A stretch of DNA of 64,000 nt. It comes from JBOFLG01 sp051657745 (GTDB taxonomy: Bacteria > Actinomycetota > Actinomycetes > Actinomycetales > Dermatophilaceae). Both the position numbers and the translations under genes were made by a program. Numbering within the stretch: position 1 is the first letter of the stretch; every line of letters starts with the position of its first letter. The notes below the pieces were generated by a model that saw only the letters and a list, made by a program, of their open reading frames with translations, was not told where the DNA came from and did no database searches. The stretch spans positions 5,825 through 69,824 of the forward strand of contig JBOFLG010000117.1 in the NCBI GenBank assembly GCA_051657745.1, in the 5' to 3' direction. This document shows positions 1-8,240 of this stretch, piece after piece.

Positions 1-260
1 CCGAGGACGGTCTTCTCGTCGTTCAGCTCCGGCTCTTGCATCAGGATGCCGACCGAGTACCCCGGCGTCAGCCTCGCCTCGCCGTTGGACGGCTGGTCGA
101 GACCGGCCATGATCTTCAGGACCGATGACTTGCCCGCTCCGTTCGGCCCGACGACGCCGATCTTGGCGCCCGGATAGAACGACAGCGTGACGTCGTCGAG
201 GATGACCTTGTCGCCGTGCGCCTTGCGGGCGCGCGCCATGACGTAGATGAACTCCGGCAT
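1..260 (-). CDS. ettA: Energy-dependent translational throttle protein EttA (ABC-F), N-terminal part
   Basis: This is the 5' end of an ABC-F ATPase gene that leaves the window at base 1; about 87 residues are visible. The protein begins MPEFIYVMARARKAHGDK and carries a Walker A motif GPNGAGKSS near residues 39-47, followed by KIMAGLDQPSNGE and a G-YSVGILMQEPEL segment, which is the standard EttA N-terminal signature. ABC-F proteins are soluble; EttA binds the ribosomal E site and gates the first elongation step according to the ADP/ATP ratio. The ATG at 260 is the only good start. Downstream domains, including the second ABC cassette, are outside the window. The neighbour ssb, on the same strand, lies 247 bp upstream. 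Confidence 0.93.
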   Translation of the reverse strand, partial: MPEFIYVMARARKAHGDKVILDDVTLSFYPGAKIGVVGPNGAGKSSVLKIMAGLDQPSNGEARLTPGYSVGILMQEPELNDEKTVL

Positions 261-360
261 GACACCAGGCTAACGATCTCGACCCGCAGCCCCGAATCCA
301 GCTGGTTGTCGGGCCGCGCGAACCACGCCGCCGTCCCCGCCGTTCCGCCCGACGGCAACC

Positions 361-445
361 GCCGACCGCGCCGACCGCCGACCCTGCCAACCGCCGACTC
401 CGCCAACCGCCGACCCCGCCAACCGCCGACCCCGCCGACCGCGCC
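361..445. repeat. Short GC-rich 16-bp direct repeats between ssb and ettA
   Basis: The unit CCAACCGCCGACYCCG recurs three times back to back (387-402, 403-418, 419-434), with degenerate copies on both sides. It lies in the 247-bp gap after the ssb stop codon and upstream of ettA. No gene or clear hairpin was seen in it. Confidence 0.7.
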
Positions 446-507
446 TCCGTGCCGATGACGCCGTACCGCCCGGTGATGCGGAAGCCGGGAACAGCGATCG
501 TGCTGCC

Positions 508-1077
508 TCAGGCCGCCGAGGTCTCGGCCTCCGCATCGCCGCGGGACCCCATTGGCAGTAGTGGCCCGGTACGGTCCGGAGCCGGCGCTGGCATCGCGCC
601 CTGGCTGCTGCCTCCAACGCCGTCGTCGACCACGTAGTCGACCTGGCCAGGGTCGCCCAACTCCCATGACTGGCCGGCCGGCTCCTGGGTCGTGTCGCGA
701 CCAACAGGTGCTCCTCCGTTCCTGGTGTATCGCGTTGTGCCCCAACGCAGATCATGACCAATGGAATCGGCATCGAGCTCAACCCGGGTGCCGGTCGTGC
801 CGTCACTACGCGGGTAGTCGCGCACCACCTGGCGGCCGTACACCGTGACCGGCTCGCCCTTTCGCAGGGAGGCCGCCGCGTTGGCGCCCAGACTCCGCCA
901 CGCGGACACCCGATAGAAGCTTGTCGGACCGTCCTCGTAGGTGCCCGGCTGGCCGACCACCTGCCGGCGCGGGTTGGTGGCGACCGAGAAGGATGCCACC
1001 GGGACCCCGTCACCGGTCGTCCGAATCGTGGGATCGGCCGTCATCCGCCCACGGATGGTCACCCAGGTGTCATTCAT
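508..1077 (-). CDS. ssb: Single-stranded DNA-binding protein, SsbB-like paralogue without acidic tail
   Basis: The 189-residue protein starts MNDTWVTIRGRMTADP and shows an OB-fold through about residue 110 (SFSVATNPRR, then SFYRVSAWRSLG, then GEPVTVYGRQVVRDY), as in bacterial SSB. The start at 1077 has GGAGGA six bases upstream; a longer frame extends further 5' but has no such signal. The C-terminus is a low-complexity stretch ending AEAETSAA and lacks the DDDIPF-type acidic tip that recruits partner proteins in the housekeeping SSB. This resembles the second actinobacterial SSB; Streptomyces SsbB is tail-less and, from memory, is encoded near the dynamin-like genes and acts in chromosome segregation. 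The gene is followed by ettA and preceded by two GTPase genes, a similar setting. The role in replication or segregation is inferred. Confidence 0.85.
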   Translation of the reverse strand: MNDTWVTIRGRMTADPTIRTTGDGVPVASFSVATNPRRQVVGQPGTYEDGPTSFYRVSAWRSLGANAAASLRKGEPVTVYGRQVVRDYPRSDGTTGTRVELDADSIGHDLRWGTTRYTRNGGAPVGRDTTQEPAGQSWELGDPGQVDYVVDDGVGGSSQGAMPAPAPDRTGPLLPMGSRGDAEAETSAA

Positions 1078-1179
1078 CGCACGTCCTCCATCCTCGCGCC
1101 CCGCCGGTTGGGGGCGTCGAGACCAGAGTGCGCTGCTCCACCCGTCGTGGTCAGCGTGGTGCGCGACGCGGCGCCGATC

Positions 1180-1217
1180 TGTGGACCGAGGGCGCCACAC
1201 CTGCGCCCTGTGGACAA
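1180..1217. promoter_or_regulatory. Pair of DnaA-box-like sites upstream of ssb
   Basis: TGTGGACAA at 1209-1217 is the reverse complement of TTGTCCACA, the DnaA-box consensus used by high-GC actinobacteria. A weaker copy, TGTGGACCG (7 of 9), lies at 1180-1188 in the same orientation, 29 bp away. Both are in the 204-bp gap between the GTPase stop and the ssb start. One perfect 9-mer can occur by chance, so binding is a suggestion only. Confidence 0.35.
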
Positions 1218-1281
1218 CCGGCGCCGACGACGATCCCCACGGGCACGCCTGGACCATGATTTTCGCTGGTGCCGACCTCGA

Positions 1282-3180
1282 TCAGATCGCGGCGGCCCGA
1301 CGCAGCGCCGCACGAGTGGCCGCATGGCGCTCGAGCACGCGGCGCACCGGCGCCAGGACCTGGTCGTCGGCCACCAGACCGATCGCCTCGCGCAACCTGG
1401 CATCTGCTGTGGCGGCCAGCCGCCGACCACCGACCCGCGCCAGCCACCGGGCGAGCAGCGCGAGCAGCAGCCCCAGCATCACGCCGCCGACAAGCATCAC
1501 GAACGGCACCGACATCACGCCCCACGACGGCGGCTCGGCCACGGTCGAACTGAGCTGGAACCAGCCCAGCACCGCAGACAGCACCAGCCACCACAACCCG
1601 ACCAGCGCGGTGAACGCCAGCACGGTCTGAGCCACCCCGATGACCTGCCACCACCGGGGTCGTGGCCGGCCCAGCGAGGTCCCGACGACGGCCCGGTCGA
1701 GGGCGTCGCTCAGCGCGGCGTCGGCGGGCACGGCGGCACGCTCCACGGCATCCGCCCACGGCACCGGCAGCGCGGCGCCGGCCCGCTCGGCGACCCGCCG
1801 GGTGGCCAGTGACACCGCGGCCCGGGCTGCCGGAGTGGGCGGCGGCAGCGAGGACCGCCACAGCACGGACCGAACGTCGGCCTGCGACACGCTGACCTCG
1901 CGGCCGTCAAGCCGCAGCCGGCGCAACGGCCGAGCACGCAACTGGTGAACCCATCGAGTGACCGGCCATCCCGTGCGCGTCGCGGCCTGCATGCGGTAGT
2001 CGCGGTCGACCGCATCGACCACGAGCGGGACACCGGCACTGCGGGCTAGTGCGTCGACCAGGCCGACCCGGGCCGCCTCATCGACCACCGGCTCGGCGTC
2101 GGCGACGTGAGGGTCGAGGCCGAGAGCGGCAGCGCGCACGTCGGCAGCCAGTCGGGCCCGCGCGGCTGTCCGGCTCGCGACCACGTTGGCGATCCGCTGC
2201 CGCAGCTCGGTCAGGCCCGAGCCGTCGAGTGCCGACGTCATCACCACGGAGACGCGCGGCACCCCGTCGCGCTCCATCAGGCGCACGAGATCGGCCCGGC
2301 ACGTCTCGGCGTCACCTGGCGCGAGCCGATCCACCTGGTTGAGCACCACCATGGTGACCGCCTCGTGGGTAGCGAGCGCGCGCAGGTACTCATCGTGCAG
2401 CCGGGCGTCGGCGTACTTCTGCGGGTCGGTCACCCACACGAACAGGTCGACGACGTCGAGCACCCGCGCAGCCTCGGCCCGGTTGGCGAGATTGCAGGAG
2501 TCGAGGTCGGGCAGATCGAGCAACACGAGGCCGTCGATTGAGCCCACCGCCGGACCGGAGATTGGCGGCAGCGCGCCGCTGGTGATGCGGTCCGAGACAG
2601 CATCCTGCGGGGCGGCACCCGCGGCACCCGGACCACTGGAATCCGGCTCGGCCGCAACCACGTCGACGGACTCGGCGGACTCGGCATCCGGCTCGACGGA
2701 CCCGGCGGCATCCGGCTCGACGGGCTCGACGGCGTCCGGCTCGACGGACCCGGCGGCGTCCGGCACCCCGACCTCAGCAGCCTCGCCCGCGACGCGGCCC
2801 GGTTCGACGAGATGGCGCGAGCCCACCCGGATCCAGTCGAGCAGCTCACCCGCCGGCTGCTCGCCCCAGATTGCTGCCACCGGTGTCGATGTCGTGGGCC
2901 GGCGCACGCCCACGGTGGCAATCTCGGCACCGACCAGGGCGTTGAACAGCGACGACTTGCCACTACCGGTGGCCCCGGCCAGCGCGACCACGGTGTGCGA
3001 GCCAAGGAGGGCGCTGCGCTGGCCGACCTTGTCCACCGCGGCGCGAGCCCGGCTGCGCTCAGCACCGGGAAACTGGATGCCGCCAGCGTCGACAGCCGCC
3101 GACAATGCGGTGGCCGCCGCCGACAACTGCTCGGGTGAGGCAACGGCGATTGCGGCCGACCCCATGCGCAGTGGGCTCAC
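1282..3180 (-). CDS. Dynamin-like/YfjP-family GTPase with C-terminal membrane segments
   Basis: The 632-residue protein has a P-loop GATGSGKSS at residues 69-77, a G3-like DLPDLDS and a G4 NQVD motif, i.e. a large dynamin/YfjP-type GTPase domain. About residues 135-205 form an acidic low-complexity insert of repeated VEPDA units. Two hydrophobic segments near residues 515-580 (TVLAFTALVGLWWLVLSAVL and PFVMLVGGVMLGLLLALLAR) predict membrane anchoring. The GTG start overlaps the stop of the upstream GTPase gene (GTGA), so the pair is translationally coupled. Tandem GTPases beside an ssbB-like gene recall the Streptomyces dynA/dynB pair, which stabilises FtsZ rings at sporulation septa; equivalence is inferred from architecture and context, so no symbol is given. 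Confidence 0.82.
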   Translation of the reverse strand: MSPLRMGSAAIAVASPEQLSAAATALSAAVDAGGIQFPGAERSRARAAVDKVGQRSALLGSHTVVALAGATGSGKSSLFNALVGAEIATVGVRRPTTSTPVAAIWGEQPAGELLDWIRVGSRHLVEPGRVAGEAAEVGVPDAAGSVEPDAVEPVEPDAAGSVEPDAESAESVDVVAAEPDSSGPGAAGAAPQDAVSDRITSGALPPISGPAVGSIDGLVLLDLPDLDSCNLANRAEAARVLDVVDLFVWVTDPQKYADARLHDEYLRALATHEAVTMVVLNQVDRLAPGDAETCRADLVRLMERDGVPRVSVVMTSALDGSGLTELRQRIANVVASRTAARARLAADVRAAALGLDPHVADAEPVVDEAARVGLVDALARSAGVPLVVDAVDRDYRMQAATRTGWPVTRWVHQLRARPLRRLRLDGREVSVSQADVRSVLWRSSLPPPTPAARAAVSLATRRVAERAGAALPVPWADAVERAAVPADAALSDALDRAVVGTSLGRPRPRWWQVIGVAQTVLAFTALVGLWWLVLSAVLGWFQLSSTVAEPPSWGVMSVPFVMLVGGVMLGLLLALLARWLARVGGRRLAATADARLREAIGLVADDQVLAPVRRVLERHAATRAALRRAAAI

Positions 3181-4883
3181 CGGGACGCCACCCGCAACCG
3201 TTCGGCGATGGACGTCAGCCGGTCGGCCTGGCCCTCCGGGGGCGCCTGCTCGGCCAGTACCTCGGTGTACCTGGCTCGCTCGACGATAAACAACTCGTCG
3301 ATACGCTCGAGTAGCCGGCGCCGGGCCTTTGCCGCCATCCGGCGCACCGCCTGGTCGCCGAAGATCGCCTCGAGCACCCGCTGGGCGAGCAGGGCCGTAC
3401 CACCGGCGATCCCCACCTCGGCACCGACCAGCCCGCCGGTACTCCCGAAAGCCACGAGCATGAGAAACAGTCCAATCGCGTTGACCCCGTAGGCCGCCAC
3501 CCGGGCATTGGTGCGCCGACCCTGTCCTTCGGTGCGAACCAGGTCGAGAACCTCACCCTGCCAGGCACGCACCAGACGACCGATGTCCTCGTCGAGGGTG
3601 GATGACGGCTGAGCCAAGTCGGGGTGCCGAGCCAGCAGGGCAGCGCCGCCGGGAAGACGGCGCCACACCCGTGCGGCATCGGAGACCGCGGTCTCGGCAT
3701 TGGCGAGCACCAGCGCAGCCACACCGGTGTGCAGCGCCTCGCCGAGGGTACCGGTGGGCGGCCGACGGCCGGTGACCGCGGCGGCAATGCGGTCGCGCCA
3801 CCGGCTCACCGTGGACTCGACCTGCTTGAAGAACTCACCGGTACCGACGAACTCCTGCCAGCGGGCGAGGACCTCCCCGCGGAGCAGAGTGCCGTCCGTC
3901 ATCCCCGCCGCCACCCGATCGTGGGCGACCTCGAAACTCTCGTCGAGTGCCTCAACGAGCGCCGCTGCCGCAGCCTGCTGCTCGCGGCTCGCGGCGACCA
4001 GTTCCGCAGTGCGGGAGGAGAGCGAGTCGACCGCACCCCGCAGGGTCTGCCCGACGACGATCGCCCGCGCCCGGACGTCGCCGGCCAGCGCTTCGAGCCA
4101 CGCGCGGAGTCGGGCGTAGGCGTCATCCGGGAGCCGCCCGTCGGTGAGTGCCACCTCAGGGACCGTGAAGATCGGCGCGGTGGGCAGGCCCTGGTCGCGC
4201 AGCATGGTGGCGAGGTGGGGTCGGATCTCGGCGACGGCCCCCTCGGCGATGCGGTCGAGCACAATCGCGACGGCGGTGCCGCGGTCGGCGGCGGTGCGCA
4301 AGAGGTCCCACGGCACGGCGTCGGCGTAGCGGGCCGCGGTCGTCACGAACAGCCACAGGTCGGCTGCGGCGAGCAACTGGGTGGCGAGCTCACGGTTGGC
4401 CGAGACCACGGAGTCGATGTCGGGCGCGTCGAGCAGAGCGAGCCCGGCAGGTAACGCAGCGCTCTCGGCCAGGCGCACCACCGCTCCGCCGGCATCGCCA
4501 GTGTCTCGGCCGGTCAGCCGGGCCAGCCCGGGGAGGATGCGGTCGCCGTCGAACCAGCCGACGTCGTCCGGGTGGTGCACCAGCACCGGAGTGGTGGTGG
4601 TCGGCCGCAGCACTCCGGCACGACTCACCTCGCTGGCCACGAGCGAGTTCACCAGGGTCGACTTGCCGGCACCAGTCGACCCCCCGACCACCGCGAGCAG
4701 CGGCGCGTCGAGCGAGCGCAGCCGCGGGATGACGTAATCGTCCAGTTGGGCGATCAACTCTCGTCGGCTTACCTCAGCGGCCTCGCGGCCGGGCACGTCG
4801 AGCGGCAGCACGGCGCGGTCGACCTCCCCGCGCAGATCTTCCACCGCCGAGACCAGGGTTAGCCCTCCCGGCTCGTCCTCCAC
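3177..4883 (-). CDS. Dynamin-like/YfjP-family GTPase, first gene of the tandem pair
   Basis: The protein is about 568 residues with a P-loop GGSTGAGKST near residues 67-76, the TTTTP switch-like stretch, a G3 element LLDAPDIDS and a G4-like VLDRI. A hydrophobic stretch, VNAIGLFLMLVAFGSTGGLV, near the C-terminus may insert into the membrane and is followed by a basic, helical tail. The start is uncertain: GTG codons exist at 4883 and 4913, neither with a strong ribosome-binding site; 4883 gives the N-terminus MEDEPGGLTLVSAVEDL. The gene overlaps its downstream paralogue by four bases, suggesting a stoichiometric pair. It is divergent from the phosphodiesterase gene at 5018. Confidence 0.8.
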   Translation of the reverse strand: MEDEPGGLTLVSAVEDLRGEVDRAVLPLDVPGREAAEVSRRELIAQLDDYVIPRLRSLDAPLLAVVGGSTGAGKSTLVNSLVASEVSRAGVLRPTTTTPVLVHHPDDVGWFDGDRILPGLARLTGRDTGDAGGAVVRLAESAALPAGLALLDAPDIDSVVSANRELATQLLAAADLWLFVTTAARYADAVPWDLLRTAADRGTAVAIVLDRIAEGAVAEIRPHLATMLRDQGLPTAPIFTVPEVALTDGRLPDDAYARLRAWLEALAGDVRARAIVVGQTLRGAVDSLSSRTAELVAASREQQAAAAALVEALDESFEVAHDRVAAGMTDGTLLRGEVLARWQEFVGTGEFFKQVESTVSRWRDRIAAAVTGRRPPTGTLGEALHTGVAALVLANAETAVSDAARVWRRLPGGAALLARHPDLAQPSSTLDEDIGRLVRAWQGEVLDLVRTEGQGRRTNARVAAYGVNAIGLFLMLVAFGSTGGLVGAEVGIAGGTALLAQRVLEAIFGDQAVRRMAAKARRRLLERIDELFIVERARYTEVLAEQAPPEGQADRLTSIAERLRVASR

Positions 4884-4920
4884 GGGGCCAAGGGTAGCCA
4901 GCGTGGGGACCACATCCGCG

Positions 4921-4993
4921 CATCGCCACCCCGGCCATGCCGAACCGGCCCACTCGACCTCTCGAACATCGCCACCCCGGCCATGCCGAACCG
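4921..4993. repeat. Two perfect 27-bp direct repeats in a divergent intergenic region
   Basis: A 27-bp sequence beginning CATCGCCACCCCGGCCATGC occurs at 4921-4947 and again, identical, at 4967-4993 (46-bp period). It fills most of the gap between the GTPase gene (minus) and the phosphodiesterase gene (plus), so it lies in the shared promoter region. No further copy was noticed in the window. Confidence 0.85.
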
Positions 4994-5017
4994 AGCAACT
5001 CCGGCAAGGATGACGCC

Positions 5018-5575
5018 GTGCGTGTCTTCGTCGCGATCGAGCCATCACCGGATGCCGTGGAGCATCTCGACGCCTTTCTCGAGCCCCGGCGAGGTACCGG
5101 CGAGATGCGGTGGTCGTCGCCCAGCCAGTGGCACATCACCCTGGCCTTCGCCGGGGCCGTGCCCGCTCGGCTCGCCGAGCCACTCGTGGAGGCGGTCGCG
5201 GATGCCGTGGCGCGGCATCCGGTCGCGCCACTCGCGCTGGCCGGGGGCGGCTGCTTCCCGGACGTCACCCGAGCCAGCCTGCTCTGGGCCGGGGTTCGCG
5301 ACGGCTCGCACCTGGAACCGGTAGCCCGCGCGACCCGCTCGGCGCTGGGCAGTGTCGGCGCGGCACCCGAGGGTGGGGCGTTCGTCCCGCACGTGACACT
5401 CGCCCGTCTTGGTGGCCCGCCGAGAGATGCCACCCGGTGGGTGCGGGTGCTCGAGACCTATGCGGGCCCCGAGTTCGCGGCATCCGAGATCGCGGTGGTC
5501 GAGTCCCACCTGCCGACGCAGCGCGGGCACCGCCCGCGCCACGAGGTACTCGCCCGTCTCCCCGTGGGTGGGTAA
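5018..5575 (+). CDS. thpR: RNA 2',3'-cyclic phosphodiesterase (2'-5' RNA ligase family)
   Basis: The 185-residue protein belongs to the 2H phosphoesterase superfamily: the two catalytic motifs are HITLAF near residue 42 and HVTLAR near residue 126, with the spacing expected for the two-lobed LigT/ThpR fold. Such enzymes open 2',3'-cyclic phosphates and can ligate tRNA halves in vitro; the physiological substrate is unclear. The GTG at 5018 (protein MRVFVAIEPS) is preferred because AAGGA lies seven bases upstream and it matches the family N-terminus; a longer in-frame ATG at 4937 lies in the repeat region. The gene ends just before tRNA-Arg, which may be coincidental. Confidence 0.88.
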   Translation: MRVFVAIEPSPDAVEHLDAFLEPRRGTGEMRWSSPSQWHITLAFAGAVPARLAEPLVEAVADAVARHPVAPLALAGGGCFPDVTRASLLWAGVRDGSHLEPVARATRSALGSVGAAPEGGAFVPHVTLARLGGPPRDATRWVRVLETYAGPEFAASEIAVVESHLPTQRGHRPRHEVLARLPVGG

Positions 5576-5607
5576 CTTCTACACTGTCAGGCGGTACCGC
5601 AGCACCA

Positions 5608-5681
5608 GCCCCCGTAGCTCAGCTGGACAGAGCAAGAGCCTTCTAATCTCGAGGTCGCAGGTTCGAGTCCTGCCGGGGGCG
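5608..5681 (+). tRNA. tRNA-Arg(TCT), with a weak anticodon stem
   Basis: The sequence folds as a cloverleaf: acceptor GCCCCCG/CGGGGGC, D stem GCTC/GAGC, T arm GCAGG-TTCGAGT-CCTGC. The anticodon loop CTTCTAA gives anticodon TCT (arginine AGA). The anticodon stem AGAGC/TCTCG pairs only in its three central positions, with A-G and C-T mismatches at the ends. CCA is not encoded. It reads into an accessory region, but no second copy of its 3' end was found downstream. Confidence 0.85.
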
Positions 5682-5965
5682 CCTACTCGGCTACGCGTCC
5701 TGACAGTTCAGCCCAGATCCTCGCCCGGGGTCGATGGCGGAACCGCGTGCGCGCTCACCTCTCGCCCGATGCAGGTGAGCGGCGCCCGCGCGGTGCTGCA
5801 CACCGGGTCCAGACGCAGCCTGATCCTGCTCTGCATGTCTCCGAGCGCCCGCTCGCTGGTCAGCCTGCCACGGCATCCGCATCGGTGCGTCGGTGCGGAG
5901 GCGGTGGAGAAGCGCCCTCCGGTCAGGCGGGGTTCTACCCGAGCAAACCGCCGGAGAAGTTTAGT
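5682..5965. other. Intergenic stretch after tRNA-Arg, no gene recognised
   Basis: I see no convincing reading frame or RNA in this interval. It is the left edge of the accessory block, and GC drops slightly near its right end, where the promoter of the next gene begins. Confidence 0.4.
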
Positions 5966-5998
5966 CTGACACGGACATTACTGGTCATGGTGTAGTTT
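5966..5998 (+). promoter_or_regulatory. Candidate promoter of the XRE-ImmA module, leaderless start likely
   Basis: CTGACA at 5966-5971 and TGTAGT/TAGTTT at 5991-5998 resemble -35 and -10 elements (19-21 bp spacing) in an AT-richer patch. The GTG start at 6006 is about 7 bases past the -10 and has no Shine-Dalgarno sequence, so transcription may begin at or next to the start codon. Confidence 0.4.
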
Positions 5999-6005
5999 CA
6001 GCGCC

Positions 6006-6812
6006 GTGAGTGAGCAGCAGGACGTGATCACGGATCTCGAGGAGGCCGGAGTTCTGGCCGGCACACGGTGGGCGTACCACTCGGCCACCATCCGGTCGCT
6101 GGAGACATACTCTGAGGCCGATGGTCACGACGCCGCGTGGCTCGGCAACACCAGATTCACCTACTTCCGCAACCGGCTGGACCGGGTGTTCGCCTGCGAG
6201 CAGTACGCCGTCCGCTCCGGCGACGACGATGCCGGCCTCGATCTGCTGTACGCCGAATTGTCCACGCTGGACCGCGACACCATGCCGCACCTGGACCCCG
6301 GCCTGGTCCGCCGCTCCAATCTCAACGGCAGCCCCGGATGGGCCTGTGGCCAGCGCCGGTTCCTCCTGGCCTCGGGCGTCTTCGGCAAGCTCGACCAGAC
6401 GCCGTGGCCCCAGAAGAGCCCGACAAAGCAGCGAGTGGCTCGCCAACCCAATCCCGATCCGGCGCAACCGTCGCTCTTCGAGAGTTTCGCCGACGAGGAG
6501 ATCAGCGGGCTGGAGTCCGCCCTGAACACCGCGAACGAGCTGGACCTGGTGACTTTCGTGATCGCCCACAGCCTCGACTCGCTCAGCCAGCAGCGCGAGT
6601 TGGTACTCGGCCGGGCCCGCTTGAACTCCGGCGGTGGCCACGCATGGCACTGGCGGCAGGATCTTCTGGGCGCCCCGCCCGCGGATGGTGGACGTCGCCG
6701 GGGCGGCACACCGCTGCCCACCGGGCCGACGGTCGCGCCGGATGATGCCCCGGTCCGTTTGCGCCGCCAGGCTGGCGAGCGTCGTGACGATCGTGCTGGT
6801 GATGCGCGGTGA
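6006..6812 (+). CDS. Uncharacterised protein coupled to an XRE-ImmA regulator/peptidase
   Basis: The 268-residue protein has no domain I can name. It begins MSEQQDVITDLEEAGVLAGT, contains a tryptophan/tyrosine-rich first half (WLGNTRFTYFRNRLDRVF) and ends in an Arg-rich, Pro-rich tail, which suggests a soluble cytoplasmic protein with a disordered C-terminus. The GTG start lacks a ribosome-binding site. Its stop codon overlaps the GTG of the next gene (GTGA), so both are made together. I recall similar proteins beside XRE-ImmA genes in other actinobacteria, always without a function. It may be the target, sensor or effector of the peptidase; that is conjecture. Confidence 0.75.
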   Translation: MSEQQDVITDLEEAGVLAGTRWAYHSATIRSLETYSEADGHDAAWLGNTRFTYFRNRLDRVFACEQYAVRSGDDDAGLDLLYAELSTLDRDTMPHLDPGLVRRSNLNGSPGWACGQRRFLLASGVFGKLDQTPWPQKSPTKQRVARQPNPDPAQPSLFESFADEEISGLESALNTANELDLVTFVIAHSLDSLSQQRELVLGRARLNSGGGHAWHWRQDLLGAPPADGGRRRGGTPLPTGPTVAPDDAPVRLRRQAGERRDDRAGDAR

Positions 6813-8038
6813 GTTCTCGGACATCGACAACCGACCGGGCAGCCACCGTCGCCGCCCTCTTCGACGGAGCACGTCTCACGCTTGCCCGACATCTCGCAGG
6901 TCTGCGCAAGAGCGACCTGGCAACCAAGGTCGGGAAGAGCCCGACCGCCGTGGCCGCATGGGAGTCGGGGGCTACCCGGCCCACGGCCGCCACAGTGGCG
7001 CACCTGGCACTAAGCCTGTCCGTCGATCCGGGGTTCTTCGCGATTCGTCCGGATGACGTCGCAGCGCTGAGCACCACGCCGCACTTCCGCTCGCTGCGGT
7101 CAACCAGCCAACTTGCCCGTGATCAGGCCTTTGCGTACGGGCAGTTGGCCGTCGACATCGCAACCAGCCTGGAGCGGCACGTCGAGTTCCTGGAGCCGGA
7201 CGTGCCGAGTCACCCGGTCTCGGTCGACGACCGCGACGGCAACGGCCCGGAGCGGGCCGCGCAGCTCGTCCGGGAGCAGTGGGGGCTCGAGGTCGGGCCA
7301 GCCGGTCACCTCGTCCGGCTGCTGGAGAACCACGGCGTGCTGGTGGCCTTCAGTCCGGAGCAGACGGCTTCGGTGGACGCCTACTCCTTCGACAGCCGGT
7401 TGCGCCCGGTCGTGATCCTCAATCCGAGCAAGCGCGACTACTACCGCCAGCGCTTCGACGTGGCGCACGAGTTGGGTCACTTGGTGATGCACGGCGATGC
7501 CGAGCCCGGCGGCCGGATCGTCGAGGACCAGGCTCACCGCTTCTCGGCCGAGTTGCTGATGCCTGCCGACCAGATCCGCGACCTGCTTCCGCAGACCATG
7601 GGCGGCAACGTCTGGCAAACCCTGGCCCGCCTGAAGGAGCAGTGGGGCGTGAGTCTCCAGGCCCTGTTGTACCGCGCCCGCTGGCTCGGACGGCTCAGTG
7701 ACGTGTCCTACCGCAACGCGATGGCGACCATTTCCACCCGTGGCTGGCGGCGAAACGAACCTGGCTTGATCAGCGCCATCGAGCAGCCATCAGTACTCTC
7801 GCGCGCTGTGGAGTTGCTGGCACGGGAAGGAATCGACGAGACGCAGCTGATTGCACAGTGCCGCGTGCCGGTCGATCTGTTCCGTACCGTCACATCTCGC
7901 GCCCCGCGCGGCGATTCACCCGGCTCGGCGGACAGGCTGGCCGCCACCGAACGGCCGGGTGGCCGCGTGGGGTCGCTACTGGACCGAAAACCAGGGCTGC
8001 AGAAAGTCGGGCCGTGGAGCGGTGAACTGGAAACCTGA
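6809..8038 (+). CDS. XRE-family HTH regulator fused to ImmA/IrrE-type zinc peptidase
   Basis: The 409-residue protein combines an N-terminal helix-turn-helix of the XRE/Cro type (about residues 20-77, with SDLATKVGKSPTAVAAWESG) and a DUF955/ImmA-IrrE peptidase domain in which HELGH at 220-224 supplies two zinc ligands and the catalytic glutamate. ImmA cleaves the phage repressor ImmR and IrrE cleaves the XRE repressor DdrO; here DNA-binding and peptidase modules share one chain, an arrangement common in accessory loci. The GTG start overlaps the upstream stop by four bases. The HTH probably binds the promoter in front of 6006 (autoregulation), and stress-triggered proteolysis could lift repression; neither is shown by sequence. 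Confidence 0.87.
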   Translation: MSSRTSTTDRAATVAALFDGARLTLARHLAGLRKSDLATKVGKSPTAVAAWESGATRPTAATVAHLALSLSVDPGFFAIRPDDVAALSTTPHFRSLRSTSQLARDQAFAYGQLAVDIATSLERHVEFLEPDVPSHPVSVDDRDGNGPERAAQLVREQWGLEVGPAGHLVRLLENHGVLVAFSPEQTASVDAYSFDSRLRPVVILNPSKRDYYRQRFDVAHELGHLVMHGDAEPGGRIVEDQAHRFSAELLMPADQIRDLLPQTMGGNVWQTLARLKEQWGVSLQALLYRARWLGRLSDVSYRNAMATISTRGWRRNEPGLISAIEQPSVLSRAVELLAREGIDETQLIAQCRVPVDLFRTVTSRAPRGDSPGSADRLAATERPGGRVGSLLDRKPGLQKVGPWSGELET

Positions 8039-8240
8039 TCGGTTCAGCGGGCTGGTCCGGGGCTGGTCCAGGCCATGCGGCGAGCCTGCCGGGGTGTGCG
8101 GTGGCACACCGTGCTGGGGCGTCAGTTGAGCGTGCCGAACTCGAACGCCGGGTGGGGGTCAGCGCCACGTTGATCGCTCGCCCCGAGCGGGTCGGTAGGC
8201 GCCCGACCGGGCCGGACGTCCACTTGCTACGGTCGGTTGG

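Noticed and set aside
1151..1861. Long open frames antisense or shifted to the GTPase genes
   Set aside because: They are high-GC shadows with Arg/Ala/Pro-rich composition and no domain; the GTPase frames show clear motifs.
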